Shown: positions 5,924 to 14,714 of the stretch, one piece after another
Numbering within the stretch: position 1 is the stretch's first letter
Layout: the number at the start of each line of letters is the position of its first letter
Source: Candidatus Cloacimonas sp.
GTDB lineage: Bacteria; Cloacimonadota; Cloacimonadia; Cloacimonadales; Cloacimonadaceae
DNA: 16,838 nucleotides
Direction of reading: 5' to 3'
Assembly (NCBI GenBank): GCA_035403355.1
Contig: DAONFA010000015.1
Coordinates: forward strand, 1-16,838
The notes under the pieces: model-generated
Told to the model about the DNA's origin: nothing
Seen by the model: only the letters and a program-made list of their open reading frames with translations
Databases searched by the model: none
Made by a program: the position numbers and the translations under genes

Positions 5924-8900
5924 TTATTTCATCATTATCATTTTTTTCGTGCTGCTATACTTTCCGGCATTCATTTTAAAGAAATACACTCCGCTGGATA
6001 CAGGATGGTTATTATCATCCAGTCCTTTCCAAACGGCGGTATAATTACCGGGAGCTTTTGTTTCGTTAACCAGGGTTTTAACTTTCTGACCCTTAATGTT
6101 ATAAATCTCAATATTTACAGGAATATGTTCTTTAATGCTATAGGAAATAGTGGTTTCCGGATTGAACGGATTGGGATAATTCCCTTTCAGTTCAGTTTGA
6201 ACAACAGGAGCATAATTATCATTATTATCATATCCATTTACTCCGTGAATGCTTACATCATCAATAAAGAAGATGAAAGCATCGTTGGAAACACACTGAA
6301 TTCCGATATAGACATTCTGATTGTCATAACTGGAAAGGTCATAATTATATTCAGTCCAAGTTACAGGTGCCTGCACATAATTTGTGCCGGAAACAATTTG
6401 GAAGTTATCAGGATTAATTTGGGTATTAGTAGAAACGCCTACTTTGAACCGTTCCAGTCCATATTGGGCAGTATAACTTCTGGCATAGAATTTTATATAG
6501 GAACCGGTGCCTAAAAATACCCGGGGACTAATCATCCAATCATTATTGGGAGGTGTCGTTGCAGCAAAGCTTGCAGGCATTTTAGAACCGCTGTGAGCAG
6601 TTAATGTTGTTAACGGAGGAGTTGTGGCAGTCGGATTGAAAATAATGTATGCCATCGCACCGGCGCTACCGGGAAAATTAACATCCGTTATTCCATAAGT
6701 AGTAGCAAGATCAACATCAACCGTAGTCCAGGGGGCAAAAGAAGTAACGAAATTAGCATAGCTTTCAAAATCATCTGTAAAGAACGCTGGAGCTGGCTGA
6801 TAATTGATTGTTACGCTAACAGTAGCGGGAACTGATTCCCCGGTTGAATAAAGTGCTGTTACGCCATAATTATAAGTTCCGTTGGCAAGGGTAAGATCTG
6901 TATAGTCAGTGGTGGCAGGATTACTAATAGTAGAAATCAATGTTCCATTACGATAGACCTTATAGCCCACAAGGGAACGCTCAGCATTCTTTGGTTGTTC
7001 CTTAACAGGAGCAGGAACACCTTTTACCCGTTCAATCGTTCCGGGAACTGTAGCAACATAGGGGTAATCTTTTGCCTTAGTAGCAGTTCCAACAAATACA
7101 TCGTCAACCAGGAAAATGAAGGCATCATTGGAAACGCATTGAATACCAATATAAACATTTTGTCCTACATAAGCGTTTAGGTCATAAGTATATTCCGTCC
7201 AATCAATAGGTGCCTGAATATAGCTGGCTCCACTAATAATGGTAAAGTTAGCCGGGGCTGTTCCAGTTGTGGAAACACCAACTTTGAAGCGTTCCAAACC
7301 AAATTGATTTGTATAACTTTTTGCCCAGAATTTTAAGACATTACCTGAAGTAATAGAAAGTTGAGGAGTAATCATCCAATCATTATTAGGAGGAGTAGTA
7401 GCAGCAAAACAGGCAGCCATTTTACTTCCGGTATGAGCTGCCAAATCCGTTACAGCAGGAGTTGTAGCACTCGGATTGAAAATAATATATGCTTGAGCTG
7501 CATAAGCATTTGTCCAAGATATATTTTGCATTCCATAAGTGGCACTTAAATCAACATCTACCAAAGTCCAGGGTGCAAAATTAATAGAGAAATTTGCGTA
7601 ACTCTCAAAGCCATCATTAAAACCTGTAGGAGGAGGAATTACCCCGGGTGCATCCCAATCCAGGAAAACATCCGTATTATTCTGCACTGTGCCTGTTAAA
7701 TTCAGAGGCGGATCAAGCGGAGCAACAATTTCTACATTTACAGGACCTGCATGAACCGATTCTCCGGTAGTATAAAAAGCAGTAACCGTATAACTGTGTG
7801 TGCCCACTTCCAAGTCCATATCGGTATAAGAAAGAGTAGCAGGATTACTAATAGTATTAATTAAATTGCCACCCCTATAGACCTTATAACCAAGAAGGTC
7901 TCTGGTGCCAAAAGTGGAAACAGGTGCCTGCCAGGTTAAATTCACATTATAGTAGTTTTGAATTGTAGCAGTAAGGTTTTGCGGAGGATTTAGCTGTTCC
8001 ACTATATCCGCTACGCTGAAAGTATCCATATAGAGATAGAATCTATCGGCATCGCTATGACCGTGAAAACCGATGTAATAAGTTCCACCGGTTACTGCAG
8101 GCATAATAATTTCTGCCGTTTCATAAGCAGTATTGATGATGTTCAAATTTTCCCAAAGCAGATTTGTCATACTTGCCGCTGCAGGAGTTGTTCCCCAATA
8201 AACAGAAAGCTTTTCTGCAAAAGTGGTACTTCCGCTGCAGTAGTAGAATTTTATTTTGTAATTGTGAGTATCAGTAAAGACAAGAGGAGGTGTAATTAAC
8301 CAGTCATCCATTGCCACTAAAGTATTATAACGCATGCGCATAGAATTGGGAGCCGTATTACCATTGGCATTATAGGACTGCCAAGTATAAGCATCATTAT
8401 TGGCATTGATAGCTGTCCACCCCAAAGCTAAATCAGGAGGAATAATTGTATCAAAGTTTTCTACATAAGGATAGGTTGTTACTGTAGGATCTGCCAGAAC
8501 AGTAAAGCTCCAAATAGGACAATTAACCGCATCGCCAAATTGATTATAGGGAACGATTTTCCAGTAATAGTTAGTGCTGTAAGTAAAATCATTAGCGGGA
8601 TCATATATCGTTGCCGTTTGCGTTACTCCATTAGCTATATTGGTAGGAGGATTATCTGTGCCAAAATAAACCTTATAACCCTCAACAACTCCACCTCCGG
8701 AATTCCAGCTGAGATTTGTAGCTATGGGAACATTAATAGCCCCATTAGCAGGATGAGGATTTTGAGCTGCCAAAGGTGGTTCACCCGTTACTGGAGGTGT
8801 GAAGGTGTAAGTTAATCCATTAGCAGGAAAGACAGTTGCACTTAAAGTGCAGGTATTGTTATTAGCAGTTCCAGCTATAGTAGCAGACCAGTCGGTTGTA

Positions 8901-9502
8901 GTGGTCCGATTATTAAAATCACTATTGGAATTACCTCTTAAGCCAACCTGGATAGTAGCAGCAGTAGCAGAAGTTACAGCTGTAAAGGGACCATAAATAA
9001 AGACCACTTTATTACCGTTTTCCTGAAGTTGAAGTTGAAAAGTAAAATCATCATTAGCTGTAGCAGTAGGAGTTCTCCGCCAGTTTTTCCATTGAATAGT
9101 AAAAACCCGATTGGGTGCAGCGCCACTGCTTAAAGACATAAGAGTTCCCTCTGCTCTGGATTTGATATCACGGGAAAGAACCGCAATAATATTGTTTGTA
9201 GAAGTTCCAGAACTAATCGGAACAGTACTTGTTAATACAGTATCACCCATAGCGATAAAACCGTTGGAAGCGATGCTGATAGTAGTATAATCAACACCGT
9301 TATAGGTAAAAGTAAAGCCCAGTGGAATGGCTAAAAAACATTCATCATTATTAGCACTGGTTCCGTGAATTGTTCCTCCACTGATTTCAGTAAAAGTTCC
9401 TAATGCGGATGCAAAAGTATATTCGCTAACCGTAGAAAAGGCAGCAATAGCTGTTACTGAAAATATCAGTAGAAGAAGGAGTTTGTTAACTTGTGTTTTC
9501 AT
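5924..9502 (-). CDS. Giant secreted adhesin-type protein with signal peptide and C-terminal sorting tail
   Basis: 1192 residues from ATG 9502, with a strong ribosome site AAAGGAGATACT-ATG. Residues 1-21 are a signal peptide (MKTQVNK, then a Leu/Ile-rich core, cleavage near AIAAFS). Then an N-terminal beta domain (~25-235); Fn3-like (~247-333); cleaved-adhesin-like sandwich (~344-500, MDDWLITPPL); Fn3 (~503-592); a second Fn3 that starts at ~597, is interrupted by an adhesin/choice-of-anchor-J-like domain (~627-806), and resumes at ~842-899; a second copy of that domain (~906-1087); and a type A sorting/FlgD-Ig-like tail (~1105-1192: YPNPFNPET, IYNIKGQKVKTL, SGVYFFKM, KKMIMMK). The two adhesin copies share FESYANF, FAPWT, TTPPNNDWMI, GLERFKVGVS and VYIGIQCVSNDAFIF. 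Outer-surface or secreted location is inferred from the signal plus tail. No protease or hydrolase motif was seen. It converges with gene 1 and carries the same 3'-UTR module. Confidence 0.9.
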   Translation of the reverse strand: MKTQVNKLLLLLIFSVTAIAAFSTVSEYTFASALGTFTEISGGTIHGTSANNDECFLAIPLGFTFTYNGVDYTTISIASNGFIAMGDTVLTSTVPISSGTSTNNIIAVLSRDIKSRAEGTLMSLSSGAAPNRVFTIQWKNWRRTPTATANDDFTFQLQLQENGNKVVFIYGPFTAVTSATAATIQVGLRGNSNSDFNNRTTTTDWSATIAGTANNNTCTLSATVFPANGLTYTFTPPVTGEPPLAAQNPHPANGAINVPIATNLSWNSGGGVVEGYKVYFGTDNPPTNIANGVTQTATIYDPANDFTYSTNYYWKIVPYNQFGDAVNCPIWSFTVLADPTVTTYPYVENFDTIIPPDLALGWTAINANNDAYTWQSYNANGNTAPNSMRMRYNTLVAMDDWLITPPLVFTDTHNYKIKFYYCSGSTTFAEKLSVYWGTTPAAASMTNLLWENLNIINTAYETAEIIMPAVTGGTYYIGFHGHSDADRFYLYMDTFSVADIVEQLNPPQNLTATIQNYYNVNLTWQAPVSTFGTRDLLGYKVYRGGNLINTISNPATLSYTDMDLEVGTHSYTVTAFYTTGESVHAGPVNVEIVAPLDPPLNLTGTVQNNTDVFLDWDAPGVIPPPTGFNDGFESYANFSINFAPWTLVDVDLSATYGMQNISWTNAYAAQAYIIFNPSATTPAVTDLAAHTGSKMAACFAATTPPNNDWMITPQLSITSGNVLKFWAKSYTNQFGLERFKVGVSTTGTAPANFTIISGASYIQAPIDWTEYTYDLNAYVGQNVYIGIQCVSNDAFIFLVDDVFVGTATKAKDYPYVATVPGTIERVKGVPAPVKEQPKNAERSLVGYKVYRNGTLISTISNPATTDYTDLTLANGTYNYGVTALYSTGESVPATVSVTINYQPAPAFFTDDFESYANFVTSFAPWTTVDVDLATTYGITDVNFPGSAGAMAYIIFNPTATTPPLTTLTAHSGSKMPASFAATTPPNNDWMISPRVFLGTGSYIKFYARSYTAQYGLERFKVGVSTNTQINPDNFQIVSGTNYVQAPVTWTEYNYDLSSYDNQNVYIGIQCVSNDAFIFFIDDVSIHGVNGYDNNDNYAPVVQTELKGNYPNPFNPETTISYSIKEHIPVNIEIYNIKGQKVKTLVNETKAPGNYTAVWKGLDDNNHPVSSGVYFFKMNAGKYSSTKKMIMMK

Positions 9503-9759
9503 AGTATCTCCTTTCTTGATAATATCCTTAATTATTCATTCATAATATCCAGGGACTGTTATGATGTTACATCTGATACAGCCCTTTTATAACCTGATAA
9601 AAAAGATAGCTATACTGTCAAGCAAAACTTATTCCTGCTTCAAGAAAAGTATTTTCTCCCACTTGCTATCATTGTATCGCTCTTTGTGTTTAAAAAAAGC
9701 TCTCAACCCTTTCCAATTTTTCCTCAATTCTACTCTGGTTCCCCTGTAATATTCATTCT
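9503..9759. other. Intergenic region upstream of gene 2; no gene
   Basis: These 257 bases separate the outer-membrane gene from the secreted-protein gene on the minus strand. A 62-codon open frame on the + strand (9561-9749) has no ribosome site or recognisable product. No convincing hairpin terminator follows the stop at 9760; on the minus strand there is only a T7 tract (GAGAGCTTTTTTT, about 9686-9698) without a strong stem. The region must hold the promoter and leader of gene 2 unless transcription reads through. Confidence 0.6.
9587..9621 (-). promoter_or_regulatory. Candidate promoter for gene 2
   Basis: The minus strand has a consensus -35 TTGACA (9621-9616). Downstream are TTATCA (9600-9595, 15-base spacing) and TTATAA (9592-9587, 23-base spacing). 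Neither spacing is ideal for a sigma70-type promoter, and promoter rules in this lineage may differ. The position, about 100 bases before the ATG at 9502, is reasonable. Confidence 0.3.
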
Positions 9760-11538
9760 TCACTGAAACTTAAATGGCTGCGGTCTTCTACCCGAAAAAT
9801 CCGGTATCTGGATACCTTTTTTCGTAGAAAGGGTTAGTTTCCATTCGCCCTGTTTTCCTTTTTTTTGGTTTAGGGCAAAACAAAGTTCTATAGTATCCCA
9901 AATTAGGGCAGGATTATAAACTCTTAATCCTGTTCCTTCCGTCAGCAGCACATTTTTAGAGCTGATTTGAGAGAAGTGATCGGTAGCAAAAGCGCAGTCC
10001 AGAAAAGTAAAAAGTCCGATTTTGAAGCCCCAGATTTGGTAAGGCGTGGAAGTATCTTTTTCCCAAGCGGAGCGGATAAGTTTATCACCCTGCAAATTCC
10101 AGATTCCGCGATAGCCGGTAAGAGAAGTAACATTCATCTTTTCCTGCGGATATCGTTTACTGCCGATGATTAGATTGCTGTTAAAAAAATACCTGCTGCG
10201 GAAAGCTCCCCGGCTTTGTAACGGAGAAATAAACAACGGCTCAACAGCCAGGACGCTTTGTTCCATCCCTTCTTTAGCCAGATATGTTTCCAGGGCACTG
10301 GAAAAATATAGATAGGAACCGCGGGGCAATTTATCAGCCCACGAATAATGCAAACCGGCAAAAACCCGATTATTGTATTCTCCGTCTTCATAGCCCAAGA
10401 GGTTTTCCCATAAATATCCAAGCGGTAAAACATTATTCACCATAAATAAGCTTACATTTCTAAGCGAAGTATAATCCGTTTTACTGATAACAAACGCACT
10501 TAAGGCAAAGATATTATTATGCCAGGGTTTACCGGTATTGGCATTAACTTCCGGTCTGATGCTAAACCAGTTTTTATCCAGGGCAAAAGCTGAGTATTTA
10601 TATGCATTGGCGTGATTCTCTTCTTCGCCAAAGCTATGGGCATACCAGGAGCCCAAAGTCCATTTTTCCGTAGATAAAGTATCTGCTGGTGGATGAAGGT
10701 AATTTCGGGTAATTTCCAATCCTCCGGAATGTGGAGTTACCGGATAGAGGAAAGGATGGCTGAAATATAGATCCTGGTTAGAGTTTCCGGAAAGCTCTTT
10801 CCAGTAAGCATCGGCACGAAGAAAAGTGCCTTTTATATTAGCATTGCTGTAATATGTTTCCCAGCTGGTAGTTGTTAATTCCCGGGGATTGATTTGCCAA
10901 ATATGTTTCAGTCCAAGCCCCAAGCCCAGAATGTTTTGTTCATTTATCTTCAAACGGTATTGGCTTTGGGAAATAATCCTGCCGCTAAGTTCCAGTGAGA
11001 ATTTATCCCGCACCAGAACGAAGACATCAACGGAGCCATTCTCATTATCGCTAATCAGTAATTCCGCTTCTCTTAAATAGGGAAGTTCTTTCAAATAGGC
11101 AAGGTTACGATTCATCACTTCAGCAGAGAACAAATCTCCTTCCGCAAAAAAAAGCATACTTTCAATTATCCAGTCCCGGGTTTTATAGTGCAAAGAGTTA
11201 CCTAATTTTAATGCCTGATTGTAGAAATGTGTTTCCGATTTGGCAGGAAGCAAATCAAACACATCCAGATTAACAATGTAAATTGCCTCTATTTTCTTGC
11301 CCTCATATTTCTCAAAGCCAAGATATAGTTCCTGTTCTTTTGCGCGTTCTGCTTCCACTTTGAAAATGAGCGGATACACTTTTCGGGAAAGCCAGTTTTC
11401 CATCCAGGGCTGGGGAATATATGTTTTAACGGTATCGGCAGGGGTCGTTACATCAGTTTCCACACTCCAAAGAACTGACGCATAAAGCCATAAACCAAAA
11501 ACAAACAAAAAGCTGCAAAGAAACTTTTGCCTAAACAA
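9760..11538 (-). CDS. Omp85/BamA-like outer-membrane protein with one POTRA domain
   Basis: The frame is open to a TTG at 11601, but that start lies 71 bases inside tgt and places about 27 residues before the hydrophobic core. A TTG at 11538, overlapping the tgt stop by 8 bp (TTGTTTAG), puts a clean signal peptide at the N-terminus (LFRQK, then a Phe/Leu/Val core ending near SVLWS, residue ~25), with GGA five bases upstream. I prefer it: 592 residues. Residues ~81-179 read as a single POTRA-like domain (KKIEAIYIVN ... EGDLFSAEVMNRNLAYL ... VDVFVLVRDK). The rest (~185-592) alternates short amphipathic strands with polar turns, as in a 16-strand-type surface-antigen barrel. The C-terminus FKFQ lacks the usual terminal aromatic. 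Omp85 proteins fold or translocate outer-membrane proteins, but most BamA have five POTRAs, so this is a reduced relative and not BamA itself. Family call moderate; substrate unknown. Confidence 0.65.
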   Translation of the reverse strand: MFRQKFLCSFLFVFGLWLYASVLWSVETDVTTPADTVKTYIPQPWMENWLSRKVYPLIFKVEAERAKEQELYLGFEKYEGKKIEAIYIVNLDVFDLLPAKSETHFYNQALKLGNSLHYKTRDWIIESMLFFAEGDLFSAEVMNRNLAYLKELPYLREAELLISDNENGSVDVFVLVRDKFSLELSGRIISQSQYRLKINEQNILGLGLGLKHIWQINPRELTTTSWETYYSNANIKGTFLRADAYWKELSGNSNQDLYFSHPFLYPVTPHSGGLEITRNYLHPPADTLSTEKWTLGSWYAHSFGEEENHANAYKYSAFALDKNWFSIRPEVNANTGKPWHNNIFALSAFVISKTDYTSLRNVSLFMVNNVLPLGYLWENLLGYEDGEYNNRVFAGLHYSWADKLPRGSYLYFSSALETYLAKEGMEQSVLAVEPLFISPLQSRGAFRSRYFFNSNLIIGSKRYPQEKMNVTSLTGYRGIWNLQGDKLIRSAWEKDTSTPYQIWGFKIGLFTFLDCAFATDHFSQISSKNVLLTEGTGLRVYNPALIWDTIELCFALNQKKGKQGEWKLTLSTKKGIQIPDFSGRRPQPFKFQ

Positions 11539-12640
11539 TCGTATCCAAAACAGGGAGCATTTCCGCCAGAAATGCCTCCCATCTATCTTCCTGAATAGCA
11601 ATTCGTGCCAGTTGCATCAATTCTTGATAGAACCACAAACTGTGAATAGTAGTAAGCCGCATTCCCAATATTTCGTTCATTGTTATCAGATGGCGAATGT
11701 AAGCTCTGCTGAAATGAGTGCAGGTATAACAACCGCAGAGTGGGTCAATGGGCTTAAAATCATCTTTATAGCGTGCTGCCTTAATAATCATTTTGCCATA
11801 TCGGGTAAAGATACTACCTTTGCGGGCATTGCGAGTTGGCATCACACAATCAAACATATCCACCCCTCTATCAATGTTATTCAGTAAATCGGCAGGGGTT
11901 CCTACTCCCATTAAATAGCGAGGTTTATCAATTGGCAGAATATCATTCAGAAAAGAAGTAATCCTAATTAGTTCTTCTTTTTCTTCCCCCACAGCAAGAC
12001 CCCCGATGCCATAACCGGAAAAATCCATAGCCATCAGTTCCAGGGCAGATTTCTCCCGCAAGTCCTCATAAATTCCTCCTTGCACGATTCCGAAAAGTGC
12101 CTGATGTTCCTGATTAGTAAATGCTTTTTTCCCTCGCTCAGCCCAATTTAGAGTAGTGGAAAGTGATTTTTCCACATACTGTCGGGTGGAAGGATAGGGA
12201 GGGCATTCATCAAAGCTCATAATTATATCTGCACCAAGGGCTTCCTGAATTTCAATCACTTTTTCCGGAGTAAAAATATGAGCCGAACCATCAATATGGG
12301 ACTGGAATTTAACCCCTTCTTTGCTGATTTTGCGTAAAGAAGCTAAACTCATTACCTGGAAACCACCGCTATCTGTTAAAATAGGATGATTCCAGCTGAT
12401 AAATTGATGCAAACCACCTGCTTTTTGAATTAAATTATGGCCTGGACGCATATATAGATGATAGGTATTCCCCAAAATTATCTGTGCTTGCACTTCTTCC
12501 AGTTCTTTGGGACTCATTGCTTTAACCGTTCCCAAAGTTCCTACCGGCATAAAAACGGGAGTTAAAATATCCCCGTGTTCTGTTTTGATAATTCCGGCAC
12601 GGGCTTTACCACAGGTTTTTTGCAATGTAAAACTGAACAT
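11531..12640 (-). CDS. tgt: Queuine/preQ1 tRNA-ribosyltransferase (TGT)
   Basis: 369 residues, normal length. The enzyme swaps guanine-34 of GUN-anticodon tRNAs (Asp, Asn, His, Tyr) for preQ1 on the way to queuosine. Visible hallmarks: DSGGFQV with Asp90 (substrate-binding/catalytic), FDECPP (143-148) with the Cys typical of bacterial, preQ1-using enzymes, IVQGG (185-189), GGLAVGE (213-219), and VDMFDCVMPTRNARKG with nucleophile Asp264. The zinc site is Cys302, Cys304, Cys307 and His333, at the same positions as in the E. coli enzyme. Start: ATG 12640 abuts the rseP stop (TAGATG, zero spacing), with AGGA inside the end of rseP as ribosome site, implying translational coupling. No queuosine synthesis genes (queCDEF, queA) lie in the window. 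Confidence 0.97.
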   Translation of the reverse strand: MFSFTLQKTCGKARAGIIKTEHGDILTPVFMPVGTLGTVKAMSPKELEEVQAQIILGNTYHLYMRPGHNLIQKAGGLHQFISWNHPILTDSGGFQVMSLASLRKISKEGVKFQSHIDGSAHIFTPEKVIEIQEALGADIIMSFDECPPYPSTRQYVEKSLSTTLNWAERGKKAFTNQEHQALFGIVQGGIYEDLREKSALELMAMDFSGYGIGGLAVGEEKEELIRITSFLNDILPIDKPRYLMGVGTPADLLNNIDRGVDMFDCVMPTRNARKGSIFTRYGKMIIKAARYKDDFKPIDPLCGCYTCTHFSRAYIRHLITMNEILGMRLTTIHSLWFYQELMQLARIAIQEDRWEAFLAEMLPVLDTIV

Positions 12641-13939
12641 CTATTGTCCTAACAGGAATTGCCGGATAAGCAGCTTGGAAATATCTGCATAGAAAGCATA
12701 AAACATCAATAACATTAACAGGGCAAAACCGATACGCTGTAAAAATGCCTGCACTTTTATCGGTACAGGTTTACCAAAAATGCCTTCCAGAAAAGCAAAG
12801 AAAATATGACCCCCATCCAGAATGGGAATTGGCAAAAGATTCATTATCATCAAAACTAAGCTGATGGACGCAAGAAAGATAATTAAAGAGCTAACTCCTC
12901 TCTGGGCAACCTGTTGACCCATTGTGGCGATCATCACCGGTCCGCCAAGATTGTTTTTCAACTGTTCCGGTTTCATAACCAGCTTGTATAAACCCACATA
13001 ATTCAGAACGATAAAACTAACTGTGCTCCTTGCCCCATAACTGATTGCCTGCAAAGGATTATAGCGGGTAACGCTTTTCACCGGCATATATTGACTGATG
13101 CCAATCATTTTCTGGTCACCCATTGAAACATTTTCTTCCAAAGCAATCGTGCGAGTTAATATTTTACCTTCCCTTAAAATTGTTAGCTGAACTTCATCTT
13201 TTTTTGAGGCAACTATCCTTTCCCGCATTTCATACCAGTTGGCAACGGATACGCTATCCACAGCCAAAACTTTATCCCCCGTTTTCAATCCTGCTCTCCA
13301 GGCAGGCATTCCGGTGAAAACCTCTCCGATTGTTGTATCCACTTTCGGTTCAAGGGATTTAAGTAAAGAATCCACTGCTACAGGAGCTACTTGCAAAATG
13401 CGCTTTTCTCCTTTATGGAGGTAGGAGATAGTATTATTTTTTTTTCCCGAAAGCGCCAGCATAAATTCCTGAAACCCTTTCACCGGCTTGCCGTTAACGC
13501 TAATAATGCTATCCGCAGCGCTAAAGGACTCTGCCCAAACGCCTTTGGCATTGTGAATAATGGGCAACAGGTCTTCCTGTTTTTGAGGTAACATAAAGGC
13601 AATAACAAATAGTAACAACCCGAAAAGTAAATTGGCAAAAGGTCCGCTGAAAGCAATCAGGGCTCTTTTCCACCAGGATTTTCCCAAGAATGTTTGTTCT
13701 TCAGGAACCCCGATATTTTCCTCGGGATTTTCTCCCTGCATTTTTACATACCCGCCTAACGGCATCCATCCCAATCGGTATTGAATACCATTTTTCTCCG
13801 TTTGCCAAATTGCTTTTCCGAAACCTATAGAAAAACTTTCAATTCCTACATTAAATGCACGCGCCACTAAAAAATGCCCGAATTCATGCACAAAAATCAT
13901 CAATCCGAAGGCAATAATCGTTATCAATAATGTTAACAT
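12641..13939 (-). CDS. rseP: RseP-type site-2 zinc metalloprotease (inner membrane)
   Basis: 432 residues. An intramembrane protease that, in the family, cleaves anti-sigma factors and signal-peptide remnants in the inner membrane. First membrane helix contains HEFGH (18-22), zinc ligands plus catalytic Glu19. Then the GYVKMQGE segment (63-70), a second hydrophobic stretch around GPFANLLFG (99-107), two periplasmic PDZ regions (~125-185, rather degenerate, and ~200-268, with MPAWRAGLKTGDKV), then NLLPIPILDGGH (367-378) with third zinc ligand Asp375, and a last helix (~400-420). All catalytic residues are present. ATG 13939 lies 31 nt after kamE; the ribosome site is weak (AAGGA is distant from the ATG). 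Adjacent dxr or cdsA, common partners elsewhere, are absent. Its anti-sigma substrate is not in the window. Confidence 0.95.
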   Translation of the reverse strand: MLTLLITIIAFGLMIFVHEFGHFLVARAFNVGIESFSIGFGKAIWQTEKNGIQYRLGWMPLGGYVKMQGENPEENIGVPEEQTFLGKSWWKRALIAFSGPFANLLFGLLLFVIAFMLPQKQEDLLPIIHNAKGVWAESFSAADSIISVNGKPVKGFQEFMLALSGKKNNTISYLHKGEKRILQVAPVAVDSLLKSLEPKVDTTIGEVFTGMPAWRAGLKTGDKVLAVDSVSVANWYEMRERIVASKKDEVQLTILREGKILTRTIALEENVSMGDQKMIGISQYMPVKSVTRYNPLQAISYGARSTVSFIVLNYVGLYKLVMKPEQLKNNLGGPVMIATMGQQVAQRGVSSLIIFLASISLVLMIMNLLPIPILDGGHIFFAFLEGIFGKPVPIKVQAFLQRIGFALLMLLMFYAFYADISKLLIRQFLLGQ

Positions 13940-13970
13940 ATAATGCTGCTCAAATCCTTATCCATAATAT

Positions 13971-14714
13971 CTATTTCCGGGCTATGCTTTTTGCCAGAGT
14001 TATGGCAATATAGCTGGCAACATCGGTGGCATAAGTTCCTGCTCCAAAACCGGCATCAAAACCAAGTTCTATTGCCAATTCATGGGAAAGGCGCGGTCCG
14101 CCGCAAATAAATAACATTTTATCCCTTAAACCTTCCGCTTCAGCAAGTTCTATGAGGCGGGTTAAATTTTTGATATGAATGTTTTTCTGGGTAACAACCT
14201 GGGAAACCAAAATCGCATCTGCATTCACTTCTCTGGCTTTGGCAAGGAGTTCTTCACAGGGAACCTGAGCACCCATATTGAGGGCATTAAAGCTATGATA
14301 GCGTTCCAAACCGTAACGATGATTATAACCTTTCATATTCATTATAGCATCAATTCCAACGGTATGGGCGTCACTTTCAATGCAAGCACCTACAACCGTT
14401 ATTTTACGCCCCAAATGCTCTGCCACAAAGGCATCTGTTTCTTCCATCGTCATTACCGGTGTATCAACCACTTTCACTTTGATTTTGCTGATATCTACAC
14501 TGGTGGAAGTTACAGCATAAGCAATAAAATGCGTAAAACCCTCCGTTAAATCATTCATAGCTGTTATTTCCGCTTCGTCAAAACCCATCTGTAATAATAG
14601 TTTCCGCGCCGCTTCTTTACCCAAAGCATCACAGGAAACAGGCAGCGAAAAAGAAAGCTGCATTTTGCCGTCATTTAAAGTATCACCATAAGGACGAATA
14701 ATATTTTTGCTCAT
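13971..14714 (-). CDS. kamE: Lysine 5,6-aminomutase beta subunit (B12/PLP-binding)
   Basis: 247 residues, slightly short at the N-terminus compared with clostridial KamE (about 260). With KamD it moves the terminal amino group of D-lysine or L-beta-lysine (giving 2,5- or 3,5-diaminohexanoate) by a radical mechanism using adenosylcobalamin and PLP, a step of lysine fermentation to acetate and butyrate. The base-off cobalamin motif DxHxxG is DAHTVG with Asp115 and His117. The PLP Schiff-base lysine is Lys128 in MNMKGYNHRYGLERY, 11 residues after the His as in the clostridial enzyme (His133/Lys144). The Rossmann B12 fold follows (ADAILVSQVV, 165-174; FICGGPRLSHELA; GFGAGTYA). ATG 14714 overlaps the kamD stop (ATGA), with GGAG eight bases upstream, indicating coupled translation and 1:1 subunit output. 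Confidence 0.97.
   Translation of the reverse strand: MSKNIIRPYGDTLNDGKMQLSFSLPVSCDALGKEAARKLLLQMGFDEAEITAMNDLTEGFTHFIAYAVTSTSVDISKIKVKVVDTPVMTMEETDAFVAEHLGRKITVVGACIESDAHTVGIDAIMNMKGYNHRYGLERYHSFNALNMGAQVPCEELLAKAREVNADAILVSQVVTQKNIHIKNLTRLIELAEAEGLRDKMLFICGGPRLSHELAIELGFDAGFGAGTYATDVASYIAITLAKSIARK

Noticed and set aside
6005..6514. 169-codon + strand frame
   Set aside because: Antisense to the well-supported secreted-protein gene; Ile/Asn-rich shadow with no family features.
9561..9749. 62-codon + strand frame in the intergenic gap
   Set aside because: No ribosome site, low-complexity Leu/Ser/Lys product, and it overlaps the expected promoter region of the minus-strand gene.
14175..14549. 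124-codon + strand frame
   Set aside because: Lies wholly antisense to kamE, whose catalytic motifs are intact.
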